Notes: a model not told the origin generated them from the letters alone. 64,000 nucleotides of DNA from Microvirga rosea (GCF_020595095.1 NZ_JAJDOP010000003.1:558001-622000); one strand, 5' to 3'; counted from the stretch's first letter, positions 26,455 to 36,181 are shown. Made by a program: numbers and translations.

Positions 26455-28907
26455 GCCTTAACCAGCGGAACCTTGGGTACGGTGCGGATGCCTCCGCCAC
26501 CATTACCATCGGATCCTTTCGGCTTCACGGCTTTTTTCGCCTTGGCGCCCGAGGCGGACTTCGCCCGCGGCTTGCGCTTGACGACGTCCTTCTCCGGCTT
26601 CGGCTTCACCGGCCCCTCGAGATACTCGAAACCGAGGGTCTGAAGGCCGATTTCGTCCGACTTCACGACCACCCGCACGGCGCCGCCGTCCTTCAGACGT
26701 CCGAAGAGAACGTCGTCGGCGAGAGGCGTCTTGATGGTCATCTGGATCAGCCGTGCCATCGGCCGGGCGCCCATGGCTTCGTCATAGCCATGCTCGGTCA
26801 GCCAGTCGCGGGCCTCATCCGTCAGCTCAATGGTGACGTTGCGGTCCGCAAGCTGGGCTTCGAGCTGCAGAACGAACTTGTCGACCACCTTCTGAACCAC
26901 TTCCTTGGGCAGGTGCCCGAAGGAAATGATGGCATCGAGCCGGTTGCGGAATTCCGGCGCGAATAGCTTGTTCACGGCTTCCGTATCGTCTCCCTCCCGC
27001 TTGGTACGGGTGAAGCCGTAGGCCGGGCGAGCCATGTCGGCGGCGCCCGCATTCGTGGTCATGATGATGATCACGTTGCGGAAATCGACCTGCTTGCCGT
27101 TGTGGTCCGTCAGTTTCCCGTGGTCCATGACCTGGAGCAGGATGTTGAACAGATCCGGATGCGCCTTCTCGATTTCGTCGAGGAGCAGGACGCAATGGGG
27201 ATGCTGATCGATCCCGTCGGTCAGAAGACCGCCCTGGTCGAAGCCCACATAGCCGGGAGGCGCGCCAATCAGACGGCTGACCGTGTGACGCTCCATGTAC
27301 TCGGACATGTCGAAGCGCAGCAGCTCGACGCCCAGGGACGAAGCGAGCTGCTTCGCGACCTCGGTTTTACCCACACCGGTCGGGCCAGCGAACAGGTAGG
27401 CGCCGATCGGCTTCTCCGGATCGCGCAGGCCCGCGCGGGCCAGCTTGATGGCCGATGTCAGGGAATCGATGGCCTTGTCCTGCCCGTAGACGACACGGCG
27501 CAGAGTCTCCTGGAGATTGGCCAAAACCTCCGCATCGTCCTTGGACACGGTCTTTGGCGGGATCCGCGCCATGGTGGCGATGGTGGCCTCGATCTCCTTG
27601 ATGCCGATCGTCTTCTTCCGGCGGTTTTCCGGCAGCAGCATCTGAGACGCCCCGGTCTCGTCGATCACGTCGATCGCCTTGTCCGGGAGCTTCCGGTCGT
27701 TGATGTAGCGGGCGGACAGTTCCACCGCGGCCTTCACGGCCTCGTTGGTGTAGCGGAGCTTGTGGAACTCCTCGAAGTATGGCTTCAAGCCCTTCACGAT
27801 CTCGATCGCGTCCGGAACCGTCGGCTCGTTCACGTCGATCTTCTGGAAGCGGCGGACCAGCGCCCGGTCCTTTTCGAAATACTGGCGGTATTCCTTGTAG
27901 GTCGTCGAGCCGATGCAGCGCAGCGTTCCCTGCGCCAGAGCCGGCTTCAGAAGGTTCGAGGCATCCATCGCGCCGCCGGACGTGGCGCCGGCGCCGATCA
28001 CCGTATGGATCTCGTCGATGAACATGATCGCGTTCGGATGCGCCTCAATCTCCTTCATGACCTGCTTCAGGCGCTCTTCGAAATCGCCGCGATAGCGCGT
28101 TCCAGCCAGAAGCGTGCCCATGTCGAGAGCGAAGACCGTTGCGTCCTTCAAAACCTCGGGCACCTCGCCCCGGACGATCTTGCGCGCAAGACCTTCCGCA
28201 ATGGCGGTCTTGCCGACACCCGGATCGCCCACCAGAAGCGGATTGTTCTTCTGGCGACGGCACAGGACCTGGATGGTCCTCTGCACCTCGGCCTCGCGTC
28301 CGATCAGCGGATCGATCTTTCCGTCCTTCGCCTTCTTGTTCAGGTTGACGCAGTAAGCTTCGAGCGCGTCTCCCTTTTTCTTGGCGCGGGTTTCGGATTC
28401 ATCCGAAGTCGGGCGTTCGCTCGACTCCTCCTCGGTCCCACGCGGCGTCCGCCCCTCGGTGAGGCCTGGACGCTTGGCGATCCCGTGGCTGATGTAGTTG
28501 ACCGCATCGTACCGGGTCATGTCCTGCTCTTGCAGGAAGTACGCCGCGTGGCTTTCCCGCTCGGCGAAGATCGCAACGAGCACGTTGGCGCCCGTCACCT
28601 CGTCGCGGCCGGAAGACTGAACGTGGATGACAGCGCGCTGAATCACGCGCTGGAAACCGGCTGTAGGTTTCGAGTCCTGCCGCCCGTCGGCGACGAGGTT
28701 TGCCAGCTCCGTGTCGACGTACTCCACAAGGTTGCGGCGAAGGAGCTCAACATCGACGTTGCACGCGCGCATCACCGCCGCCGCGTCCTGATCGTCGATC
28801 AGGGCGAGCAACAGGTGCTCCAGGGTCGCGTACTCATGGCGGCGCTCGCCCGCGAGGGCGAGGGCTCTGTGGAGGGCTTGTTCTAAACTGCGAGAAAAGC
28901 TCGGCAA
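26451..28907 (-). CDS. clpA: ATP-dependent Clp protease ATP-binding subunit ClpA
   Basis: This 818-aa AAA+ unfoldase works with ClpP and the ClpS adaptor. It has an N-terminal Clp_N double repeat (about 1-145), a first AAA module with GDPGVGKT and the [11 protein letters not shown]alker B, a short linker without the long ClpB middle coiled coil, a second AAA module with GPTGVGKT and [12 protein letters not shown], and the D2-small domain. The C-terminal 60 residues are an unusual Lys/Ala/Gly-rich tail. The IGL-type ClpP-binding loop is expected in D2 but not clearly seen. It lies 31 bases downstream of clpS. Confidence 0.96.
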   Translation of the reverse strand: MPSFSRSLEQALHRALALAGERRHEYATLEHLLLALIDDQDAAAVMRACNVDVELLRRNLVEYVDTELANLVADGRQDSKPTAGFQRVIQRAVIHVQSSGRDEVTGANVLVAIFAERESHAAYFLQEQDMTRYDAVNYISHGIAKRPGLTEGRTPRGTEEESSERPTSDESETRAKKKGDALEAYCVNLNKKAKDGKIDPLIGREAEVQRTIQVLCRRQKNNPLLVGDPGVGKTAIAEGLARKIVRGEVPEVLKDATVFALDMGTLLAGTRYRGDFEERLKQVMKEIEAHPNAIMFIDEIHTVIGAGATSGGAMDASNLLKPALAQGTLRCIGSTTYKEYRQYFEKDRALVRRFQKIDVNEPTVPDAIEIVKGLKPYFEEFHKLRYTNEAVKAAVELSARYINDRKLPDKAIDVIDETGASQMLLPENRRKKTIGIKEIEATIATMARIPPKTVSKDDAEVLANLQETLRRVVYGQDKAIDSLTSAIKLARAGLRDPEKPIGAYLFAGPTGVGKTEVAKQLASSLGVELLRFDMSEYMERHTVSRLIGAPPGYVGFDQGGLLTDGIDQHPHCVLLLDEIEKAHPDLFNILLQVMDHGKLTDHNGKQVDFRNVIIIMTTNAGAADMARPAYGFTRTKREGDDTEAVNKLFAPEFRNRLDAIISFGHLPKEVVQKVVDKFVLQLEAQLADRNVTIELTDEARDWLTEHGYDEAMGARPMARLIQMTIKTPLADDVLFGRLKDGGAVRVVVKSDEIGLQTLGFEYLEGPVKPKPEKDVVKRKPRAKSASGAKAKKAVKPKGSDGNGGGGIRTVPKVPLVKA

Positions 28908-28938
28908 CGGCTTATCCTTTAATGAGATGTGATCTCGA

Positions 28939-29349
28939 TTAATTCTTTTCCATCACACATTGCAGCGGATGCTGGTGCTTGCGGGCGAAGTCCATCACCT
29001 GCGTCACCTTTGTCTCCGCCACTTCGTAGGTAAAAACTCCACACTCTCCCACGCCGTTCTGATGCACATGCAACATGATCCGGGTCGCATCTTCGCGGTT
29101 CTTGTTGAAGAAGCGCTCCAGCACATGAACCACGAACTCCATCGGAGTGTAGTCGTCGTTCAGAAGGAGAACGCGGTACAGGTTGGGTCGTTTCGTGCGG
29201 GGCTTGGCTTTCGTGACAATTGCCGTCCCCGTCCGTCCGTCATCCCCACCGGGAGACTGGGAACCGGCACCGGACACGGGAAATGCCTTCGACCGAACCG
29301 AGGCGCCCTGTAGTATCCGCAGCATGATTGTTCGACCGACCCTTTTCAT
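28939..29349 (-). CDS. clpS: ClpS adaptor protein
   Basis: The conserved core ([48 protein letters not shown]) is that of ClpS, which delivers N-degron substrates to ClpA. The hydrophobic pocket residues ([10 protein letters not shown]) are present. A non-conserved extension of about 50 residues precedes the core. The start is uncertain: ATG 29349 gives 136 aa, ATG 29325 gives 128 aa, and neither has a clear ribosome-binding site. It is the first gene of clpS-clpA-small membrane protein. Confidence 0.94.
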   Translation of the reverse strand: MKRVGRTIMLRILQGASVRSKAFPVSGAGSQSPGGDDGRTGTAIVTKAKPRTKRPNLYRVLLLNDDYTPMEFVVHVLERFFNKNREDATRIMLHVHQNGVGECGVFTYEVAETKVTQVMDFARKHQHPLQCVMEKN

Positions 29350-29521
29350 CTGGCTATGACCCCGCAGCCCTTCATTATCTTTCGGCCGCGACGCATCTCC
29401 AAATGTATAGTCGCTCCGTTCGGTTCGCTAGATCAACCAGATGGGTCGTCGCAGCCGTCTGCGAAAGAGCGACATGTTGGCCGACACGGGGTCACAGACC
29501 CGTGATGGAGCGGCCTGACCG

Positions 29522-29553
29522 GCATTTTGGGCACTCCGGCAAGCCCTAAATGC
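29522..29553. repeat. inverted repeat beside the phasin terminator
   Basis: GCATTTTGGGC (29522-29532) and GCCCTAAATGC (29543-29553) pair with one mismatch across a ten-base loop. It sits four bases from the phasin terminator, giving two consecutive hairpins in the phasin 3' region, both containing the GC-rich CCCG/GGGC theme. Confidence 0.6.
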
Positions 29554-29556
29554 AAA

Positions 29557-29579
29557 ATGCCCGGCTTTGAGCCGGGCAT
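29557..29579 (-). terminator. phasin gene terminator
   Basis: ATGCCCGGCT and AGCCGGGCAT form a perfect ten-base stem with a three-base loop. On the minus strand it is followed by TTTTGCATTT. It lies about 30 bases after the phasin stop. Confidence 0.85.
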
Positions 29580-29611
29580 CTGAGCAATTTGAAGCGGTTG
29601 TCGCTGCGGAA

Positions 29612-29941
29612 TTAAACCGACTTGGGCACCAGACCTTCGTAGGGCTTGAAAGCTTCGGTCGCGAGGGCGGAATAGAATTCCCCGACCTTGGCCGTGTGGC
29701 TGACGAACCCGTCATAAGACTTGCGGACGAAATCCGTCTGGATCTCGACGGCCTTGTCCAGGGTGCGCGCACCCATAAGCTGCTCCAGCGCGGAGGATCC
29801 GTGCTGGAAGCTATTCTTGGCGAACTCGGCGGAGTCAGCCGCCAGCGTCTGCGCGCCGCGGGACAGGGTGCCCATCACCTTCACGGTGGCGTCAAAATGG
29901 TCTTGGCTGAACTTCTGCAACTGGTCGAAAGGCTGGATCAT
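29612..29941 (-). CDS. phasin family protein
   Basis: The 109-aa product is a single amphipathic helical domain (FDQLQKFSQDHFDATVKVMGTLSRGAQTLAADSAEFAKNSF ... TLDKAVEIQTDFVRKSYDGFV, given here only as its opening and middle sections) typical of phasins, which coat polyhydroxyalkanoate granules; some members bind elsewhere. There is no signal peptide. Granule synthase genes are not in this window. A TGC-rich inverted element about 70-110 bases upstream may be a PhaR-type operator. A strong terminator follows. Confidence 0.9.
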   Translation of the reverse strand: MIQPFDQLQKFSQDHFDATVKVMGTLSRGAQTLAADSAEFAKNSFQHGSSALEQLMGARTLDKAVEIQTDFVRKSYDGFVSHTAKVGEFYSALATEAFKPYEGLVPKSV

Positions 29942-30007
29942 CTTAAACCTCAGCTATTAACTTTTCGCTGGCGAAAAGCTTCGCCAGATGCGACAAATAT
30001 AGATATA

Positions 30008-30051
30008 TGCACTGCACAAAAAATTGTCAACAAAATTGTGCAATGCACAAT
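30008..30051. promoter_or_regulatory. TGC-rich operator-like inverted repeat
   Basis: TGCACTGCACAA (30008-30019) and its near-perfect inverted copy TTGTGCAATGCA (30036-30047) flank an AT-rich centre. The right copy lies within a perfect 17-base palindrome, ATTGTGCAATGCACAAT (30035-30051). It sits between the divergent phasin and D,D-carboxypeptidase genes. PhaR repressors of phasin genes bind TGC-rich dyads, so a PhaR operator is proposed; no binding data. Confidence 0.6.
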
Positions 30052-30194
30052 ATGTTTTGAGTCGAATCTGGTCCTGTTAACCCCCCCGTAACCGCAACCT
30101 CTTACCGTTGAGAAGTGTGTTGTACCGGCAACGATCTCCAAAAGGAGCGGCCGGTACGGAGCCTGAGACCAGTGTAGACAGGGACGGTTACAGG

Positions 30195-31775
30195 ATGAAT
30201 TCGGTTCGCGTTTGGGTCGGTTGTCGGAAATGGGTTGCAGTCGTCGGTGTCGCCGCATCGGTCGCTGTCGCTCTGAGTTCTCCTGCCGAGGCCGCTCGCC
30301 GCAAGTCGCGGGGCGGCGGTTATAGCCCGCCCTACGCCTCGATCGTGGTCGATACGAAGACCGGCAGGGTCCTCGATGGCGAGAATGTCGATGCCCCTCG
30401 GATTCCGGCCTCGATCACCAAGGTCATGACCCTTTATCTGCTGTTCGAGCAGCTCGAGCGTGGCAAGGTCCGCCTGGACACGCCTCTCGAGGTGTCGGCG
30501 AACGCCGCCGCACAGGCGCCGACCAAGCTCGGTGTTCGGGCCGGCTCCACCATCGAGGTCGAAGACGCCATCATGGCGATGGTGACCCTTTCCGCCAACG
30601 ACGTATCCGTGGTCGTGGCTGAAAACCTCGGCGGGTCGGAAGAGGCTTTCGCCCGCCAGATGACCCGTAAGGCGAGAGAGCTCGGCATGAACTCCTCGAC
30701 CTTCTACAATCCCCACGGCCTGCCCCATTCCCCGCCGAACATCACAACGGCCCGCGACCTGTCGATCCTTGGGCGCGCGATCCAGGACCGTTTCCCGAAG
30801 TACTTTTCCTACTTTCAGACCACATCCTTCAAATACGGCTCGCGGACCATCCGCGGCCACAACCGCCTTCTCGGGAAGGTCGAGGGTGTGGACGGCATCA
30901 AGACCGGATACACTCGCCTGTCGGGCTTCAACCTCCTGACCTCGGTCAATACGCCGTCCCGGAGCATCGTGGCCGTCGTGCTCGGCGGCCGGTCGGCATC
31001 GCTCCGTGACCAGCAGATGGCATCCCTGATCGAAGAGCAGCTGCCCCGCGCCTATGCAGGTGCCCGGGTAGCCCCGCCCATAACCGAGAACAGCGCAGTC
31101 GCCGACCAGTCGCCGCCGCCCGTGGCCCAGCCGGTCGTCGTTGCGGACGCTTCGCCGACGCCGAGCATCAAGATCGAGGCGGCCGCGCCTGAGCCTGCAG
31201 CCCCTCCCCCGCCCGCCCGCAAGCCGCTTGATCTGAACAGCCTGCGGCCGGTCGTCGCCTCCGCAACCGGCGCCAGCAGCACCACGACCCCCTCGTCCAC
31301 CGGACCCGCGGTTCGCTGGCAGAAGGGCCCGCAGCCGCTGCCGCAGAACACGCAGGCCTATGCATCGCTCGACAATGCTGGCCCGTCCGACAAGGAAAAG
31401 GCCGCCCTGCTGGCGAAGATCGACAACCGCACGACCACGTCCGCGATCCCGGCACAGGCTCCCGTAAAGACAGCTTCCGTGAAGCCGGAAGCTTCGGAGC
31501 CGAAGCCGGCGGCCCGTCCCGCCGTTACAGGCTGGATCATCCAGCTCGGCGCGACGGATGACGAGGACAAGGCAAAGGCCATGCTGGACGCTGCGCGCAG
31601 CAAATCCGGCCGCCTGCTGGCCAAGGCTTCACCGTTCACCGAAAAGGTCACGCAGAAGGGCTCGACGCTTTACCGCGCCCGCTTCTCCGGCTTCGATGAG
31701 TCCGACGCCGCCGAGAAGGCCTGCAAGGTCCTGAAGAAGAGCGGCTTCGCCTGCTTCGCGGCTCGCAGCTCTTAA
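30195..31775 (+). CDS. D-alanyl-D-alanine carboxypeptidase with SPOR domain
   Basis: The 526-aa product is exported by a signal peptide (about residues 1-33) and has a penicillin-binding S11 peptidase domain: nucleophile Ser73 and Lys76 (PASITKVM), Ser133-Asn135 (LSANDVS) and KTG 236-238. It trims the terminal D-Ala from peptidoglycan stem peptides in the periplasm. A Pro/Ala-rich linker of about 150 residues leads to a C-terminal SPOR domain (about 440-524), which binds denuded septal glycan and should place the enzyme at the division site. ATG 30195 has AGGGACGG upstream; the earlier TTG/ATG frame is not needed. Confidence 0.93.
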   Translation: MNSVRVWVGCRKWVAVVGVAASVAVALSSPAEAARRKSRGGGYSPPYASIVVDTKTGRVLDGENVDAPRIPASITKVMTLYLLFEQLERGKVRLDTPLEVSANAAAQAPTKLGVRAGSTIEVEDAIMAMVTLSANDVSVVVAENLGGSEEAFARQMTRKARELGMNSSTFYNPHGLPHSPPNITTARDLSILGRAIQDRFPKYFSYFQTTSFKYGSRTIRGHNRLLGKVEGVDGIKTGYTRLSGFNLLTSVNTPSRSIVAVVLGGRSASLRDQQMASLIEEQLPRAYAGARVAPPITENSAVADQSPPPVAQPVVVADASPTPSIKIEAAAPEPAAPPPPARKPLDLNSLRPVVASATGASSTTTPSSTGPAVRWQKGPQPLPQNTQAYASLDNAGPSDKEKAALLAKIDNRTTTSAIPAQAPVKTASVKPEASEPKPAARPAVTGWIIQLGATDDEDKAKAMLDAARSKSGRLLAKASPFTEKVTQKGSTLYRARFSGFDESDAAEKACKVLKKSGFACFAARSS

Positions 31776-31810
31776 GCTCCCTTTAAAACTCTGTCTGCTT
31801 GAATTGCCCT

Positions 31811-31835
31811 CACGACGGCATGTACCGCCGTCGTG
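31811..31835. terminator. hairpin between convergent genes
   Basis: CACGACGGC (31811-31819) and GCCGTCGTG (31827-31835) form a perfect nine-base stem with a seven-base loop, between the D,D-carboxypeptidase and the convergent J-domain gene. The T tail is poor, so it may act as a bidirectional barrier rather than a classical terminator. Confidence 0.55.
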
Positions 31836-31863
31836 TTCCCGATACCGGATCGCGCGTGGAGTA

Positions 31864-32568
31864 TCAGCGATGTCGGCTCAACAAGACCTCTCGGGCCTCG
31901 TTCACACGGGCCGCCAAATGCGCCGTCCCCCCCTGGTCGGGATGGAGTTTCTTCATGAGCGTCCGATACGCATGTCGGATCTCATCGACGCTCGCGCCCG
32001 GCTGAAGCCCCAGGACCTGATAGGCTTCCTCTTTCGACATCGCGCCCGTTTGCGCATGAGTGCGCGTCCGCGTGTCGCCATCGCGCTGTGCGTCTTCACG
32101 CCAACCGGCAAACCGGCGGTTAAGATAAGCCTCTAAAAGGGCCACGCCTTCCGGATCGAAAGATCGGCATTCCTCGTAGACCCTGCGAAGCTCGGCCTGA
32201 TCGAGATCCCCCAAGTTGCGCCCTGCCTGGGAGCCGGCAAGGACGAGGCCCCCCAGCGCTCCGGTGCCATGGTCGATTTCCATCTCGATCATGGCGGAGC
32301 GAAATCGGGAGAAGCGGCCCTGGGTCCCCATGCGCTGCCGCCACGGCAGCCGGATGCCGCTCCATCCGAGCGCCCATGCGCCAAAGCCTCCGACGAGAAC
32401 GGCCATGTCGAATCGCCCGCGCAGCGCAAGCAACCCTGCCGCGCCGAGGGCGAGAAGTCCGCCAATGACCTTGAGCCCCTTGGCGACCGCCGCCGCATCC
32501 GTGCGGACGAGTATTTTCATGAACCACCACAGAAGGGCGGCAACGGCGATCCCGTAAAACAGCATCAT
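31864..32568 (-). CDS. membrane-anchored J-domain protein
   Basis: The product (about 234 aa from ATG 32568) starts with two or three hydrophobic helices (about 1-20 and 33-68), continues with a charged middle section, and ends in a J domain (about 175-232: EEAYQVLGLQPGASVDEIRHAYRTLMKKLHPDQGG in part, with the essential HPD). A C-terminal J domain behind a membrane anchor is the layout of TIM14/DjlA-like alphaproteobacterial proteins that recruit DnaK to the membrane. The partner and client are unknown. The start codon choice (32568 or 32565) is minor. Confidence 0.88.
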   Translation of the reverse strand: MMLFYGIAVAALLWWFMKILVRTDAAAVAKGLKVIGGLLALGAAGLLALRGRFDMAVLVGGFGAWALGWSGIRLPWRQRMGTQGRFSRFRSAMIEMEIDHGTGALGGLVLAGSQAGRNLGDLDQAELRRVYEECRSFDPEGVALLEAYLNRRFAGWREDAQRDGDTRTRTHAQTGAMSKEEAYQVLGLQPGASVDEIRHAYRTLMKKLHPDQGGTAHLAARVNEAREVLLSRHR

Positions 32569-32922
32569 GTTTTTTGTTCCCGCTCCTGATGTGGGCGGAG
32601 ATGGGCAAATTGTAAACATGAGAGAAGGGAACGCTCACATAAGTCATGGCCGAGCGGCAACGCGTCGGCGCCGCGTAGGGAGGTGCGTCACAACAGCGCC
32701 CTCGCCTCCAAGGGGGTCACTTCAGCCCATCGCTATAGGCGACCTCATCCCGAAGCCACGCGATCGCAGCGGCCATCGAGGCTTGAAGGATTCATGCACA
32801 AGGAGAAGGTTCTCATGTCTGCCGACGAGAACCTTCGGCTGTCGCGCGCGAGGCCTCAACCAAAAAGAAGCAAGCTTATTTCTGGGCATGATCCGCATTT
32901 TCAGCGGACGATCGGTGCCTCG
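32569..32922. other. intergenic stretch with one strong hairpin
   Basis: This interval between two leftward genes has no convincing gene. An open frame on the plus strand (from 32683) overlaps the opposite real gene and lacks a credible start. The main structure is a perfect ten-base inverted repeat, GAAGGTTCTC (32805-32814) and GAGAACCTTC (32827-32836), about 90 bases past the stop of the 118-aa gene, without a T tract. Confidence 0.5.
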
Positions 32923-33279
32923 TCAATGGAGAACCCGGACTGTGCCGCGCTGCTTTTCACGCTCCCAGGCCTGCACCGCAACCCCATTGATGCCCCCGTC
33001 ATGGAGACGATCGCTGAGATCGATGAAATGGCGCTCGGTCGCTTCTACGTCGATCTCGATCTGCTCGTCTTCGACGACATCGAGTTCTGATGCGGCATAG
33101 CGCTCATAAGCCGCGGACATTTCCGCATAGGCGAACGCAACAGGAAGCGTTCGAAAGATGGTGGAGAATTCTTCGTCCAGGTCACCGGTTTCGAGATCTC
33201 GCATCTGAACGAGATAACCGTCCGCATGTTCACAGACTTCATAACGCCAGTGCCGGCCTTCGGATGCAGTCAGAAGCAT
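32923..33279 (-). CDS. hypothetical protein (118 aa)
   Basis: The ATG at 33279 is preceded by GGAGG, so this start is good. The product is acidic, with a beta-rich N-terminal half (LLTASEGRHWRYEVCEHADGYLVQMRD in part) and helical segments with many Tyr and Glu (FAYAEMSAAYERYA). There is no signal peptide or membrane span. The fold may resemble small regulatory or immunity-like domains, but I do not recognise the family. It lies about 80 bases downstream of the porin-fragment-like gene on the same strand. Confidence 0.66.
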   Translation of the reverse strand: MLLTASEGRHWRYEVCEHADGYLVQMRDLETGDLDEEFSTIFRTLPVAFAYAEMSAAYERYAASELDVVEDEQIEIDVEATERHFIDLSDRLHDGGINGVAVQAWEREKQRGTVRVLH

Positions 33280-33359
33280 CGCAACCTCCACTCAACTGAA
33301 CTGCAAAGCCAATGCGAATCGCGGCACTGCGGTTCCATGAGCGGAAATGGATCGAAAGA

Positions 33360-33641
33360 CTAATACCGGAAACCGGTCTCCGCGCGGACGCTGCCACCGA
33401 TTCGCACCTGCGTCCCGCCACCGAGGTCGATGAAGCCGTTTTCCCTGCGGAGGCCTTCCTGGGGAGCCCGATTCTTTGCGTCGCGAAGATCTTGGGACTG
33501 GCACTCGGGCGGGACTTGAAGAGCCACGCCTGGAGGCGCCTTCGGCATGCGGCATTCTTTCGCCATGGCGGCGTCCGTCGAGGCGAGGACCAGAACGGCG
33601 GTTCCCAGCAGAAGCGAATATCGTCCCAAACCTGTCATCAC
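33360..33641 (-). CDS. small secreted protein with porin-like end (93 aa)
   Basis: The GTG at 33641 or ATG at 33638 overlaps the DUF1489 stop, so translation is coupled. A signal peptide covers about residues 1-27 (cleavage after DAAMA). The mature 65 residues have two cysteines (KECRMP and PPECQ) and end in FIDLGGGTQVRIGGSVRAE, which looks like the opening strand of a rhizobial porin, after which the protein simply stops. It may be a real short periplasmic protein or the remnant of a larger outer-membrane protein. Confidence 0.66.
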   Translation of the reverse strand: MMTGLGRYSLLLGTAVLVLASTDAAMAKECRMPKAPPGVALQVPPECQSQDLRDAKNRAPQEGLRRENGFIDLGGGTQVRIGGSVRAETGFRY

Positions 33642-34075
33642 AGCAGCCCCAGCTCAGCCAACTCGCGGCGCATGTCTTCAGGCATCTTAGCGAGATCGCC
33701 GGCCTTCCCGTCAATATCCCGAGGCGCATCTTTAGGGGGCAGGTATCGCCACCCCTGAAAGGGGCGATAAGGCCTGGGCTCGACCGGCAAAACCGTCGAT
33801 TGCAGCACCAGGCGACAGCGGCCGATCCCGTCCGCATCGGTGAACGGCCTGATATCCAGGAGCGATTGCCGGCATGCGATCTGACCACGGATCACCCAGT
33901 ACAGCGAGCCGCCGTCCAGAAGCTCCTCCATGCGTTTGGGGACCATACGGGTGGTATGTGTCTGTTCATAGTCGCGCCCGAGACGCCGGTGATGCGCCCG
34001 GTTTTCCTCGATCCATTCCTCAAGATCGGTAATCGAGTCGCAGCCGACGCAAAGTTTGATCAGATGAAGGGGCAT
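33638..34075 (-). CDS. DUF1489 family protein
   Basis: The product (145 aa from ATG 34075; 149 aa from 34087) has LHLIKLCVGCDSITDLEEW at its start, then THTTRMVPKRMEELLDGGSLYWVIRG and GIGRCRLVLQ and RPFQGWRYLPPKDAP, the conserved blocks of DUF1489, an alphaproteobacterial family of unknown function. A Cys-x2-x pattern and many basic residues suggest nucleic acid or metal binding, but nothing is established. It lies between the carboxylase alpha gene and the small secreted protein, all leftward. Confidence 0.87.
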   Translation of the reverse strand: MPLHLIKLCVGCDSITDLEEWIEENRAHHRRLGRDYEQTHTTRMVPKRMEELLDGGSLYWVIRGQIACRQSLLDIRPFTDADGIGRCRLVLQSTVLPVEPRPYRPFQGWRYLPPKDAPRDIDGKAGDLAKMPEDMRRELAELGLL

Positions 34076-34130
34076 AACATCAACCAATCACGGATGAGGC
34101 AGCCTGAGAAGCAGGCGCGGCGCCGCATCC

Positions 34131-36134
34131 CTATTCTTCCGTTTTCAGAACGATCAGCCGCGCGCCTTCGGCAACCTGCGCGCCCGGTTCCGCAGCAATT
34201 TCCGCGACCTCCCCGTCCATGGGCGCGAGAAGAGCATGCTCCATCTTCATCGCCTCCACGATCGCGAGGCGCTGGCCCTTCTCGACGCGTTCGCCGGGCG
34301 TGACGAAGACCGCCACCAGCTTCCCGTGCATCGGCGCTTTGACGGAGTTTCCTGCGTTCAGATGCTCCAGATCCACGTTGAAGGGATCGTAAAGCGATAC
34401 GCGGGTTTGCCGGCCATTGCGGAGGACGATGACGCCGTCGTCGGTGAGAACGAAGTTCTCCATGTCGGCGGACATATCGTGGTCGAGCGCCCGGGACACG
34501 CCTGAGCCCCAGAACGCCGCAAGATCGACATTACCCTGGTCTTGACCCGACCTGCTCCACTCCAGGATGACGTCGGTTCTTTCCCCGTCCACTTCGACGG
34601 GAAGTCCTTGCCGCCGCGCACCGCTCAATTGGAAAGCATCGTGGTGCTCCCACGGTGAGGACGAAGAGTCATGCCGCATCAGCGAGCGATAGTTTTCGGT
34701 ATCGATAAAGGCTTCGACGAGCCGGAGCGCGCCGAGGCGAACGGCCTCTGGGTCCGTTTCCTGCGGAACGGCTCCAAGCATGTTCAGATTGCGGTCGATG
34801 AAGCCGGTATCGAATCTCCCTGCCTTGAATCCGTCCGCCTCGCACAGCTTCTTGAGGAAAGTCACGTTGGTCTTCGGACCCGCGACGAGCGTTTCGCCGA
34901 GGGCGTGCGCGAGAGCGGCGAGCGCTTCCTCACGCGTCGGCGCATGGGCGATGACCTTCGCGATCATCGGATCATAGAAGGGTGTGACCTCGTCTCCGGT
35001 CTGCACGCCCGTGTCGATACGGATGTTCTCGCTCTCGGGAAAGTCCAATGCCCAGAGCTTCCCGGTCGACGGCAGAAACTCCTTCTCCGGATCCTCGGCA
35101 TAGAGGCGCGCCTCGACGGCGTGCCCTTTGATGACGAGATCATCCTGCGCAAACGGAAGCCTTTCGCCGGACGCGACTCTGAATTGAAGCTCCACGAGAT
35201 CAAGACCGGTGATCGCCTCCGTGACCGGGTGTTCCACCTGAAGGCGCGTATTCATCTCCATGAAGTAGAAGCGATCGGGGTGCAGCCCCTCGCGTCCGTC
35301 GGCGATGAACTCGACCGTCCCGGCTCCGACATAGCCGACGGCGCGCGCGGCCTCGACCGCGGCTTTTCCCATGATCGCACGCATCTCGGGGGTCATGCCG
35401 GGTGCAGGCGCTTCCTCGATGACCTTCTGGTGGCGGCGCTGAAGAGAGCAATCGCGCTCGAAAAGATGCACCACGTTGCCATGGCCGTCGGCGAAGATCT
35501 GGATTTCGATGTGCCGTGGCGAGAGAATGTACTTCTCGATGAGAACGCGTGGGTCGCCGAAGGCATTCTGCGCCTCGCGCTGAGCGCTTTCCAGAGCCGC
35601 GTCGAAATCCGCCGGTGTCTCCACCCGCTTCATGCCCTTGCCACCGCCCCCTGCGACGGCCTTGATGAGAACCGGATAGCCGACCTCGTCAGCGGCCCCC
35701 CGGAGGAAATCGACCTCCTGACGTGTGCCATGGTAGCCCGGCACTACCGGTACGCCGGCTTTCTGAACGAGCGCCTTCGCGGCGTCCTTCAAGCCCATGG
35801 CGCTGATCGCCGAGGCAGGCGGCCCGATGAACGCGATTCCGTTCTGAGCGCAGGCTTCGGCGAACTCCGCCCGTTCGGACAGGAATCCATATCCCGGGTG
35901 AATGGAGGCGGCTCGAGACTGTTTGGCAACTTCGATGATGCGATCGATGCGCAAATAACTCTCGCGCGCGGATGCCGGACCGATCAGGTACGCCTCGTCC
36001 GCCATTTTGACGAACAATGCGTCGGCATCGGCCTCGGAGTACACTGCGATGGTCCGCAGGCCGAGGCGTTCGGCGGTGCGGATGATCCGACATGCAATCT
36101 CGCCGCGATTGGCGATCAGGACGCTCTCCAGCAT
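34131..36134 (-). CDS. biotin-dependent acyl-CoA carboxylase alpha subunit
   Basis: The 667-aa product joins a biotin carboxylase domain (about 1-450: ANRGEIACRIIRTAERLG, GGGGKGMK, EMNTRLQVEHPVTE) to a linker and a C-terminal biotinyl domain whose Lys lies in EAMKMEHAL. It carboxylates biotin with ATP and bicarbonate for a partner carboxyltransferase. The VPGYHG motif favours the methylcrotonyl-CoA carboxylase type (leucine degradation) over propionyl-CoA carboxylase, but the family is hard to split by eye. The beta subunit is not adjacent, so the partner must be encoded elsewhere. Confidence 0.9.
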   Translation of the reverse strand: MLESVLIANRGEIACRIIRTAERLGLRTIAVYSEADADALFVKMADEAYLIGPASARESYLRIDRIIEVAKQSRAASIHPGYGFLSERAEFAEACAQNGIAFIGPPASAISAMGLKDAAKALVQKAGVPVVPGYHGTRQEVDFLRGAADEVGYPVLIKAVAGGGGKGMKRVETPADFDAALESAQREAQNAFGDPRVLIEKYILSPRHIEIQIFADGHGNVVHLFERDCSLQRRHQKVIEEAPAPGMTPEMRAIMGKAAVEAARAVGYVGAGTVEFIADGREGLHPDRFYFMEMNTRLQVEHPVTEAITGLDLVELQFRVASGERLPFAQDDLVIKGHAVEARLYAEDPEKEFLPSTGKLWALDFPESENIRIDTGVQTGDEVTPFYDPMIAKVIAHAPTREEALAALAHALGETLVAGPKTNVTFLKKLCEADGFKAGRFDTGFIDRNLNMLGAVPQETDPEAVRLGALRLVEAFIDTENYRSLMRHDSSSSPWEHHDAFQLSGARRQGLPVEVDGERTDVILEWSRSGQDQGNVDLAAFWGSGVSRALDHDMSADMENFVLTDDGVIVLRNGRQTRVSLYDPFNVDLEHLNAGNSVKAPMHGKLVAVFVTPGERVEKGQRLAIVEAMKMEHALLAPMDGEVAEIAAEPGAQVAEGARLIVLKTEE

Positions 36135-36181
36135 GGGCCCTCCCTGGTCCGGGACATAGAGCCCGGTTGACTGACACCTAG

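Noticed and set aside
32683..33090. Plus-strand open frame of 135 codons
   Set aside because: It overlaps the well-supported minus-strand gene 32923-33279, which has a GGAGG site and better protein character.
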